Below, piece after piece: positions 7,708 to 15,402 of a DNA stretch of 64,000 bases. The notes beneath the pieces were generated by a model, which did not search any database, was not told the DNA's origin, and worked only from the letters and a program-made list of their open reading frames with translations. Every line of letters starts with the position of its first letter. The first letter of the stretch is position 1. A program made the translations under genes and the position numbers. Origin of the DNA: Christiangramia bathymodioli (GTDB taxonomy: Bacteria; Bacteroidota; Bacteroidia; Flavobacteriales; Flavobacteriaceae); the NCBI GenBank assembly GCA_009735695.1, contig SRSL01000001.1, positions 1,398,660 through 1,462,659 on the forward strand, read 5' to 3'.

Positions 7708-10233
7708 TTATCCAACCAATACAGAATCATCCCCACTTGGTCTTTCATCATTTGGTAATAAGTCTATAAGTGAAATGACAATAGGATGTAATTCATCTAC
7801 ATCAGGATTTTCTCCAATAATTTGCAACCCATTATTTAAAAGAGTTCTCGCTTTGTTACTGTCTTTCCAATTGTAGGAAACAAAATTATCGTTATGGTGT
7901 CTTAGAAAACCTATTAACTGATAAATAAAAGTCAACTGAACAAAAAAGCCATTGATTTCTTCTAAAAGTACATTTCCAAGTTTAACATCTTTTACTCGAA
8001 TTATTTCTTCCAATTGCGAACGAAACTGATTAACCACTTGTGTCGTTTTATCATTTCCTAAATCATTGTTGGCTTTTTCTAATCGATAAAACTCTTCTTT
8101 CAAAGTTTCTTCCAATTTTGGCCATTCCGTTGTTTCGTTAAGGTCATCAATTGTTTTTAAAGACTTTCTTAAGTTGGTCAACACTTCCTGTTTGCCGTCA
8201 ACATCATGTTTGTTGTTTTCAAACGATTTTTCAATTTGCTCTAATTCCGCCTCAACTTTTAGTAATTGCCCATTATTAGAATTACCGTCTTGTTTTAATT
8301 CGGTAATACTTCCTTTAGCTTTTCTAATTTCATTAGCTAACCAAGAAGTTTCAATGGATGTTTTGGTACTGTCAACTTCTATTTCGGTTGAATAGTCTAA
8401 ATATGGGAAATAGGCTGTTACCGTGATTTTCTCTGACCTGTCAATATTTACAGTCAAATCAACATCACTGTTTTCAGGCAATAAAGAAGGTAAATCTGCT
8501 CCGCTAATTTTAATATCAGTAACGTGTTCATTGTAGATTGCTCTAGTCCCCTCTGATGCGTGTTCGCCTTCGTAAACGGGAATTTTGATAAAATCAGAAT
8601 CCATTCCTGGGCGAATTTGCTTTTGTGTTTTCAATCCGTTTCGAGTACCAACTGCTGGGATAGATGAATTTTTCTCCAGTCCTTTTATTGTAGTAAAGCG
8701 CACTTTTCCTGTTGTTCTGTCCTTTAATTCAATACCAACATTATAAGGAAGAGTAGCACTTCCAATTTTAGAACCTTGTATGACACTGAAAGATGTTGGT
8801 TCACATTCTAAAATATTTCCTTTATCATCATAAAGAACAACCTCAAAAAGGTTAGTTTTGCCTTCATTTAGTTGGATTTCAACAACTTCACCAATAGTAT
8901 TGATTTCTACTTTTCCACTTGACCAAGCTTTATCTCCTCTGGTAACTTCTGCAAAAACAGTTTCTGGAATAGTACCTTCTGTTTTGTCCGCCAAAATTTT
9001 AATTGGTACAAATTCTTCGGTTTCAACTGTTGATGCTTCGTGTGCTATTTCAAGTTGAATTTTTGTTTTATCTCGTGTTTGTTCTCTTAATTCTTCAGAT
9101 ACGTCAACAGTTGATGCGTATAATGCAGCTCCTTTTGAAACAACTGTCATAGGGTCAACACTTGTATCAGGCTTGCAAATTTGTTCTGCCAACATTTTTC
9201 TTAAAACGGGTGAGAAAGTTGGACCACCGACAAGTATAAGTGAATCTAAAGATGAACCCTTTAAATTGTTTCTTTCCAAAAGTCTTAAACTAACGTCAAT
9301 TGCCTTCTGAAAAACTGGTGAAAGAGCTTTAGAAATGTCTGCTTGGGTAACTGTAATGTCCAATTCAAATTCTTCGCCTTCGTCATCTTCTCCTGGGATA
9401 TCACCTAAATCTGATAAAATGTTGTGAGTATCTTTGAAAGAAAGCTGAATTTTAGTTGTTTCAGCATACTTTTTCATGGCATTTCGCAGAATTTGTTTTT
9501 TAGTATCATCCGCTAAAATGGAATCTATGACAAAGTTTTCTTTCAGGTAGGGCAGGATAATTTCATCAACAATTGCGAAGTCCAAGTTTTTACCACCAAG
9601 ATAATTGTCTCCTTCAGTATCAATTACTTTCATAATCCCTTCTTCAACTTTTAACAATGCTGCATCGAACGTTCCACCACCAAAGTCAAAGACTAACCAA
9701 AAACCGTCTTTTTTGTCAGAATCCAATCCGTAAGCCATAGAGGCTGCTACTGGCTCTTGCAACAATTCAATATGATTGAAGCCTGCTAATTTCGCAGCTT
9801 CTCTTGTAGCTTCCTTTTGATTGTTTTTGAAAGCCGCAGGAACTGTAATTACAATAGAATTTACAGTTTCATCTTTTACAAAAGACTTTAATGTTTTTAA
9901 TACTTCAGCTGACAACTCTTCACTAGTCAGTTCTTTTTCGAGATTGGAACTCTCATAAACTTTATCAGTTCCCATTGTTCGTTTAAATTCAATGAATGCA
10001 TTATCCTTTTCAGAACTCCAAGTTTTCATTGCAATTTTTTTCTGCCTATCCAAAGCATTGTAGGCACTATCACCAACTTGAATAGCTTTCTTCTTGTTTA
10101 TATATACACAGGAAGGCATTGTATCTTTTAACGTGTCCGTTTTTTTAATGGTTGGTTCTCCACTTTCCATTCTTGAAATAGCGGAATTGGTGGTTCCTAA
10201 ATCAATTCCGTAGTCAATTTTAGTTCTCGCCAT
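7708..10233 (-). CDS. divergent Hsp70 (DnaK-like) chaperone
   Basis: The 841-residue protein has an Hsp70 nucleotide-binding domain: phosphate-1 motif GIDLGTTNSAIS (9-20), phosphate-2 FDFGGGTFD (182-190) and adenosine motif LILVGGPTFSPVL (332-344). The substrate-binding region is divergent: DnaK would continue with a short linker and a beta-sandwich, whereas here about 240 residues of beta-rich sequence are followed by an extended coiled-coil C-terminus (630-800). It is longer than housekeeping DnaK (about 640) and lacks the EEVD-like or flexible acidic tail, so it is not the general chaperone. It follows the GrpE-like gene by 11 bases and probably uses that protein and the J-like protein as its cochaperones. 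Confidence 0.93.
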   Translation of the reverse strand: MARTKIDYGIDLGTTNSAISRMESGEPTIKKTDTLKDTMPSCVYINKKKAIQVGDSAYNALDRQKKIAMKTWSSEKDNAFIEFKRTMGTDKVYESSNLEKELTSEELSAEVLKTLKSFVKDETVNSIVITVPAAFKNNQKEATREAAKLAGFNHIELLQEPVAASMAYGLDSDKKDGFWLVFDFGGGTFDAALLKVEEGIMKVIDTEGDNYLGGKNLDFAIVDEIILPYLKENFVIDSILADDTKKQILRNAMKKYAETTKIQLSFKDTHNILSDLGDIPGEDDEGEEFELDITVTQADISKALSPVFQKAIDVSLRLLERNNLKGSSLDSLILVGGPTFSPVLRKMLAEQICKPDTSVDPMTVVSKGAALYASTVDVSEELREQTRDKTKIQLEIAHEASTVETEEFVPIKILADKTEGTIPETVFAEVTRGDKAWSSGKVEINTIGEVVEIQLNEGKTNLFEVVLYDDKGNILECEPTSFSVIQGSKIGSATLPYNVGIELKDRTTGKVRFTTIKGLEKNSSIPAVGTRNGLKTQKQIRPGMDSDFIKIPVYEGEHASEGTRAIYNEHVTDIKISGADLPSLLPENSDVDLTVNIDRSEKITVTAYFPYLDYSTEIEVDSTKTSIETSWLANEIRKAKGSITELKQDGNSNNGQLLKVEAELEQIEKSFENNKHDVDGKQEVLTNLRKSLKTIDDLNETTEWPKLEETLKEEFYRLEKANNDLGNDKTTQVVNQFRSQLEEIIRVKDVKLGNVLLEEINGFFVQLTFIYQLIGFLRHHNDNFVSYNWKDSNKARTLLNNGLQIIGENPDVDELHPIVISLIDLLPNDERPSGDDSVLVG

Positions 10234-10244
10234 TTGATGTTTTT

Positions 10245-11177
10245 TTATTCTCCAACACTTACTTCAATTTGAGCTGCTTGTATCATTTCTCCTTTGAAGT
10301 TAACTTGGGGTTTTATGATTCTTGTAATTATTTGTTTTCCTGTTTCTAAGTCATCACTTGGGACAAAGTTTGCAGATACTTTCATACCATCATTGTATTC
10401 TTTTCCAAGCATACCTACTAATTCATAACCGTTAGAAGCAAAGTTGTCTTGAATACGTTTTACAGAAGAATTTAATTGTTTCAATCCTTTGGTGCTTTCG
10501 TCCATTCTGCTCAAATTTTTTTGAATACGAATGATTTCATCAGCCACTTTTACAGCCAAAGAGTGGTCAGCTTTTTCAGGGGAGGAAACTGGTTGTGATT
10601 TGCTTGTTTCGTTTTGTAATTTTAATTGTGTTTCTAATGCTTCTACCAATTTGTTATCCAACTTCACGCTCTCTTCTTCAAGTGAGGCTTTGGTAATTCT
10701 AATTTGTGTTTCTACATCTGTTTTGCTCGATTTGATGCGTTTGCCTAATAACCAATAAACCAAACCACCTAATAAAAGTGTTACTAAAGTGGCGATTATC
10801 CAATACAGTCTATTTTTCTCTACGCTACTATCCAATTCGGCTATTTGTGAATCTGCTTTTTTCTCTGTGTCTTGGATTCTAGAATCGAGTTGTTCATTGA
10901 TGCTAACCAGTCTTTGGTTACTTTCATCTATAAGAGCGTTTAAGCTATCAATAACTTCTTCCTGTTTTTCTATGATTTTTTTATTCAAATCTTCCCTAAC
11001 AATTCGATATGTTCTATATTCTTTATCCAATTCAGAATATAACCTTTGAATATCATTTTGTTGCTGATTTACTTTTGTTTCTAGCTTTTGTATAGTATTT
11101 GTCAAAGTTGAATCTTGTTGCTGTGCAACTAGATTTGTAACTCCAAAAAAGAGTGCTAATAGTACAAGTTTCTTCAT
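10245..11177 (-). CDS. membrane-anchored coiled-coil protein with GrpE-like C-terminus
   Basis: The 310-residue protein has an N-terminal signal sequence (residues 1-19), a coiled coil at 25-120, one membrane helix at 124-146 (WIIATLVTLLLGGLVYWLL), a second coiled coil at 150-190 and a small beta-rich end at 245-310. That end (NGYELVGMLGKEYNDGM, later IITRIIKPQVNFKGEMIQAAQIEV) follows the pattern of the GrpE beta domain, where a GYxxxxRVLRPAxVxV strand pair ends the protein. GrpE is the nucleotide-exchange factor of DnaK. The topology would put the first coiled coil in the periplasm and the GrpE-like part in the cytosol with the Hsp70 encoded next. The GrpE relationship is my pattern reading and needs a profile comparison. 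Its ATG overlaps the upstream stop by one base. Confidence 0.7.
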   Translation of the reverse strand: MKKLVLLALFFGVTNLVAQQQDSTLTNTIQKLETKVNQQQNDIQRLYSELDKEYRTYRIVREDLNKKIIEKQEEVIDSLNALIDESNQRLVSINEQLDSRIQDTEKKADSQIAELDSSVEKNRLYWIIATLVTLLLGGLVYWLLGKRIKSSKTDVETQIRITKASLEEESVKLDNKLVEALETQLKLQNETSKSQPVSSPEKADHSLAVKVADEIIRIQKNLSRMDESTKGLKQLNSSVKRIQDNFASNGYELVGMLGKEYNDGMKVSANFVPSDDLETGKQIITRIIKPQVNFKGEMIQAAQIEVSVGE

Positions 11178-12826
11178 TAATTTCTGATTGTTTTTATGAA
11201 TTGGTCTAATGCTTTTCGGATTATAAAGTTGATTGATTGTTTGTTTTTTAGTCTTTCAACTAATCGTGGAGAATATTTGTAGTAAAAATTGATAAAAATT
11301 CTGCCTAATATTGTTTTACTCAAAAAGTCATCTCTGAATTTTCTCAACTCCAAAACTTGTGGATGGTCGTAATCACCATAGGCCATTGTTGCAATGTAAC
11401 ATCCTCCTTTATCTGCTGCACTGCTAATAGTTGAACCAACTTTTTTTGCTGTGGCTGATGCTTGAGCGGTACGTACATCTTTCCAATAACATAAATATTT
11501 TAACTTGTTAATTTGAATCGGTCCAAGTTTGTCAAATAGAAAATTTACAAGGGTTTTATATTCCGAAACTTTGTTATTATTTGGGCAACGCTGAATGGTT
11601 TCAACGTCATTGATAGTTATACCATTATTGACAACTTCTACAACTTTATCCCAATTCAAGCAGCTTGCTTTCATTTTGGCCACCTTCGTATAATTAATCG
11701 TTTGATTAAATGACATTGTCCTTTGCATTCTTGCAACTTGGGTATCAATTTCACTGATTGCTTTTTCGTAGGCCAATTTAATAGAGGTTAATACTGCAAT
11801 AGCTTTATTGAGCTCTCGGTCTTTCATATCGGTGAGACTCCCTAGATTGTCTTTTGCTCTATCTTTTACTAGTTTTCCAACTGCAATTGAGGCAGCTAAT
11901 TTTGTAAGCTTTTGAGCCGATTCGAGATAATTTTCATTGGCATCTTGTTTTTGACTTTCATTAAAATAATCAATACCACATTGCATTATTTCATTTGCCA
12001 ATTGGTCAGCAATTGATTTATATTTTAAGTCATTCAACCCCAGCAAGGATTTTAAAAATTCTAAATCTTTCTTGGTCTCGGTGAATAAATTCAAGCCAAA
12101 TTTATAGGCTCCAATTTTATTTCCTTTTCGCTTCTTTTTGCAGCTTTCAATTTTACTCTCGATTTGATGAAGAGGCCCTTCGGTAAATTTTTTGGAAAGA
12201 TATTTTTGAGTGGTTCCGTTACAACCGCTGAATAGTTGCAATGTCTCTGTATTTGAAAATTTTTCTTTGAATTGTCTTAGCAATTCATCAATCAAACTTT
12301 CAGATTGTTTTTGTTTATCAATTTTAAACGTTTCATCTGCAACACTATGAATAAACTCATCAAAATAATTAGATTCAATTAGTTTTATTTTAGCTTCAAT
12401 ACCAGCCTTTAAATGGGATTTGTTCTTGCTTAATAGTTTCAAGGTTCCCAGGTTATTGAAAGCAGAAAAATTTTTCGAATTTACCTCTTTGTGAATTGTT
12501 ACCTTTTCCCATATTTCAGCGGCTTTTTCTTCATTGCCATTTCTCAGATGCTCAAGAGCGGTCTTATCTAATGGACTTAGGTTTAAGAACCAAAACAAGG
12601 CATAATTTACTTTGTCCTGATTTTGCTGAACATTAGAAAATGCTTTGTTAACAGAATCTTCTGTCCTGGTAATAGTTTCAAGAACCTGAAAATCGTAATC
12701 TGATTTAATTTCTTTTCCAACCTTTGTGAAGGCTTTAATTTTGGTCTTTTGCTTTTGTAGTTCTCTTTCGGAAGCATTAGAAAGGATGCCAGCTATCCTA
12801 AAAGGATTATTGTGTATTGAATTCAT
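11177..12826 (-). CDS. J-like N-terminus plus CFI-box C-terminal domain protein
   Basis: This 549-residue protein opens the operon. Residues 6-60 (NPFRIAGILSNASERELQKQKTKIKAF is split across 6-32) resemble the start of a J domain (short motif, then a helix that begins after a NAS turn), but no HPD tripeptide is present. Residues 100-440 are helical, with Cys and Asn-rich patches. The last 76 residues start at GGCYIATMAYGD and continue to FYYKYSPRLVERL, the CFI-box C-terminal domain seen at the end of many stress-associated bacterial proteins; it is likely membrane-associating. J proteins bring clients to Hsp70. I infer a degenerate cochaperone that links the membrane to the Hsp70 encoded two genes later; the assignment of the N-terminus is tentative. 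Confidence 0.7.
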   Translation of the reverse strand: MNSIHNNPFRIAGILSNASERELQKQKTKIKAFTKVGKEIKSDYDFQVLETITRTEDSVNKAFSNVQQNQDKVNYALFWFLNLSPLDKTALEHLRNGNEEKAAEIWEKVTIHKEVNSKNFSAFNNLGTLKLLSKNKSHLKAGIEAKIKLIESNYFDEFIHSVADETFKIDKQKQSESLIDELLRQFKEKFSNTETLQLFSGCNGTTQKYLSKKFTEGPLHQIESKIESCKKKRKGNKIGAYKFGLNLFTETKKDLEFLKSLLGLNDLKYKSIADQLANEIMQCGIDYFNESQKQDANENYLESAQKLTKLAASIAVGKLVKDRAKDNLGSLTDMKDRELNKAIAVLTSIKLAYEKAISEIDTQVARMQRTMSFNQTINYTKVAKMKASCLNWDKVVEVVNNGITINDVETIQRCPNNNKVSEYKTLVNFLFDKLGPIQINKLKYLCYWKDVRTAQASATAKKVGSTISSAADKGGCYIATMAYGDYDHPQVLELRKFRDDFLSKTILGRIFINFYYKYSPRLVERLKNKQSINFIIRKALDQFIKTIRN

Positions 12827-13135
12827 AGGAAAGGTTAGTAGTCATTGGGATGGTTAAAAGAAGTTAGGGCTTAAAAATTTCTATATTAATTATAATAAAA
12901 AAGTGTAAAGTATTTTGGAACACTCTATTTGTAATTGCTTTACTGAAGTAGGGATATAAAGCTTATTACATCGGCATGAAATTAACAAAAAATTTAGATA
13001 TATTAAAAATGTTTTTATTTTTCTATTTTTGAAATGAGAAATTGTTCTCTGAAATATATTTTAACAAGGAATAAAGCGTCCAACTAATCTTTAGTGGCCA
13101 AAAAACCTTTTCTGCCTTGATGAAAGGGTGAAATT
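12827..13135. other. AT-rich region upstream of the Hsp70 operon
   Basis: No gene is seen. The stretch must hold the operon promoter on the minus strand, but I could not find a clear TAnnTTTG/TTG pair. It ends at the island boundary repeat. Confidence 0.4.
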
Positions 13136-13157
13136 TTCGAGTCTCGTCCAGACCGCA
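13136..13157 (+). other. attachment-site repeat: 3' end of tRNA-Asp
   Basis: These 22 bases read as the end of a tRNA: T-loop TTCGAGT, T-stem 3' strand CTCGT, acceptor strand CCAGACC, discriminator G, then CA. They match the 3' end I expect for flavobacterial tRNA-Asp(GTC). The 5' T-stem strand and the rest of the tRNA are absent, and a terminator follows directly. This is the usual scar at the distal end of an element integrated into a tRNA gene; the intact tRNA-Asp should lie left of the window. Confidence 0.75.
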
Positions 13158-13166
13158 AAAACAAAT

Positions 13167-13196
13167 AAAGCTCCTACAAAAATGGGAGCTTTTTTT
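13167..13196 (+). terminator. rho-independent terminator behind the tRNA-Asp end
   Basis: AAAGCTCC (13167-13174) and GGGAGCTTT (13184-13192) form the stem, followed by a run of T. It is probably the original terminator of the tRNA-Asp gene. Confidence 0.8.
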
Positions 13197-13224
13197 GGCG
13201 CTAAGAATTTAGTTGTGTTGTTTG

Positions 13225-13289
13225 TCCCGACGTGTCGGGATGTGTAGTTAACCGAGTTATAATCCTGTGTTGTGAGGATTTTGGTTAAC
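13225..13289. repeat. two perfect hairpins downstream of the island boundary
   Basis: TCCCGAC-GT-GTCGGGA (13225-13240) is a 7-bp palindromic hairpin. A second, two-step hairpin pairs GTTAACC (13247-13253) with GGTTAAC (13283-13289) around AATCCT/AGGATT (13261-13266 and 13275-13280). No role is evident. Confidence 0.5.
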
Positions 13290-13294
13290 CAATG

Positions 13295-13338
13295 AAAAGC
13301 TTTTTTCCATTAGATTGGAAGAAGGCTTTTTTGTTTTT
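13295..13338 (+). terminator. terminator-like hairpin
   Basis: Bases 13295-13309 and 13316-13330 pair over about 15 positions with a few G-U pairs around a 6-base loop, followed by T-rich sequence. It lies before the TolB-like gene. Confidence 0.6.
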
Positions 13339-13584
13339 TAGGGGTATGCGTTATTCTTTTTTGACCAGCTAATCGATCAATTAAGCTTTTACATTCTTAA
13401 CTGCCTGCAGATTCATTGCTTTGAATTGATTTAAATGCCTACCTCAAAATTTTATTAGGAATTAAGAATAGACCACAAGCTTAAAGCTAATAGAGGAGAA
13501 GAGTCTTGGGTTGGGATGTGAATTATGATCCACCATGAATTAACTCCATTTTTAATACCTTAAGGCTTCTAATCAATCCTAATC

Positions 13585-15102
13585 ATGAGAATCTTCACTT
13601 TAATTTTAGTATTCAGCTTTTTTAATTCAGGACTGGCCCAGAATCATACCGCAGTTTTTAATCATTCTAAAGATATTGGCGAACCCGCAATAAAAGGTTC
13701 TGTCACCTATGATAAGGAGAGTCAGTTATACACCTTGAGAGGAGCCGGAAATAATATCTGGTTCGATAGCGATGAATTTTTTTATTTATATAAAGAAATT
13801 GAGGGAGATTTCATCATCACTGCAAATTTTAAATTGCCTCAGGGGGATGGGGATCCTCATCGAAAAACCGGTATAATGATAAGGGAATCTGATGCCCAGG
13901 ACGCCGCCCATGCTAGCGCGGTGTTGCATGGCGATGGATTGACTTCCATGCAATGGAGATCTACCCGGGGTGAAGAAATGGGAGAAGCTAATGAATCCAG
14001 AGCGCCAAAATACAATTATCAAACTCTCCAACTGGAACGCTCTGGAAAAACGGTGATCATGCGGGCGGCACATTGGGGTGAATCTTTACAAAAGATTGGA
14101 ACCCGGGAATTTGAAGACCTGGCTGGAAATGTTCTGGTAGGCCTATTTATTAATTCCCACGATCCTAAGCTGACTGAACAAGCCTATGCCTGGAATGTGC
14201 GCATGGACAAACCTGTTTCAGATACCTATGATCCCTATGAAGAAGGCTGGATAGGATGCAGGTTAGAGACCATTGATATCGAAACCGGTAACAGAAAGGT
14301 GGTTTTTACAAAAGACGACAGGTTTGAAGCTCCTAACTGGATGCCTAATGGAAAAGAGCTGTTATTCAATATGGATGGATCTTTATATACTATTCCGGTA
14401 AAAGGAGGTGAGCCTTCAAAATTGAATACTGGTTTTGCAGATAATCTGAATAACGATCATGGCATTTCTTTTAATGGCGAATTGTTGGCCATAAGTCATA
14501 GTCCCGAGGGTGAAGGCTCTGCAGTTTACGTCCTCCCACTGGCTGGTGGTGAACCTCGGAGGGTGACCGAAAAAACGCCTTCATACTGGCATGGCTGGGC
14601 TCCAAATAATAAAGAGGTTGTTTATGTCGCAACCAGGGCAGGCGATCCTACCTACGATATTTATAAAAAGGATATCAGCGGTGGTGAAGAAATTAAGTTG
14701 ACAAACACAAAAGAAAATGAACACGTTGATGGATGTGAATATTCCCCGGATGGCGAATATATCTATTATAATGGGAGTGCTTCTGGAACCATGCAAATCT
14801 GGAGAATGAAGCCGGACGGGTCTGATAAAGAGCAGATCACCTATGATGCGAATAATGACTGGTTTCCACATATTTCTCCCGATGGGAAATGGATCGCCTA
14901 TATCTCCTTTCCTGCTGAAATTCCAGTGAACGATCATCCTTCCTTTAAAAGAGTTACTCTGAATATTATTCCGGCAAATGGGGGAGCTCCCAGGGTGATT
15001 GCCTATCTGTATGGCGGGCAGGGAACCATCAATGTCCCTTCGTGGTCGCCGGATAGCAAATATTTAGCATTTGTAAGTAATTCAGGCACCCGGAAAGATT
15101 AG
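13585..15102 (+). CDS. secreted TolB-like protein with DUF1349-type domain
   Basis: The 505-residue protein begins with a signal peptide (MRIFTLILVFSFFNSGLAQ). Residues 30-215 form a concanavalin-like DUF1349-type domain (EGDFIITANFKLPQ, KTGIMIRES, YQTLQLERSG). Residues 225-500 contain about six PD40 beta-propeller repeats, each with the APNWMPNG, SYWHGWAPNNKEVVY or FPHISPDGKWIAYISF pattern typical of TolB C-terminal repeats. Despite the TolB label it is unlikely to be part of the Tol-Pal system, because it stands alone beside glycoside hydrolases. A role in binding or sensing glycans at the cell surface is inferred from the neighbours and the first domain. Confidence 0.88.
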   Translation: MRIFTLILVFSFFNSGLAQNHTAVFNHSKDIGEPAIKGSVTYDKESQLYTLRGAGNNIWFDSDEFFYLYKEIEGDFIITANFKLPQGDGDPHRKTGIMIRESDAQDAAHASAVLHGDGLTSMQWRSTRGEEMGEANESRAPKYNYQTLQLERSGKTVIMRAAHWGESLQKIGTREFEDLAGNVLVGLFINSHDPKLTEQAYAWNVRMDKPVSDTYDPYEEGWIGCRLETIDIETGNRKVVFTKDDRFEAPNWMPNGKELLFNMDGSLYTIPVKGGEPSKLNTGFADNLNNDHGISFNGELLAISHSPEGEGSAVYVLPLAGGEPRRVTEKTPSYWHGWAPNNKEVVYVATRAGDPTYDIYKKDISGGEEIKLTNTKENEHVDGCEYSPDGEYIYYNGSASGTMQIWRMKPDGSDKEQITYDANNDWFPHISPDGKWIAYISFPAEIPVNDHPSFKRVTLNIIPANGGAPRVIAYLYGGQGTINVPSWSPDSKYLAFVSNSGTRKD

Positions 15103-15138
15103 ATATAGATAAGACATTAAGTTGAAAAATTTAAAGTT

Positions 15139-15176
15139 GAAAGCCTTTTTGCATTGAGTTGTAGAAAGGCTTTTTC
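15139..15176 (+). terminator. terminator after the TolB-like gene
   Basis: AAAGCCTTT (15140-15148) and AAAGGCTTT (15165-15173) form a 9-bp stem followed by T. The rest of 15103-15402 is AT-rich with no further gene. Confidence 0.8.
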
Positions 15177-15402
15177 GTTTTTCTGTGATTTACAGATCAT
15201 TAAGTTTGAAAACCCTCTTCCACTGAAATGAATATTCTTTTTAAATGTATTTTATACATATTTGAACTTTCAGGGCAAAAAAACTATTTTAGTCAGGGAA
15301 AGCTTTTGGTTTTAGCCGGTAATTTCCAGAGATGAATAGTTTTTAATCTCAATTGGACAATTGGAATTTATTAAAAGACCAGTTTGTTCGCCGCATGATA
15401 AT

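Noticed and set aside
7708..10233. Hsp70 gene as the housekeeping dnaK
   Set aside because: Too long, divergent substrate domain, and placed in an island operon; the normal dnaK should be elsewhere.
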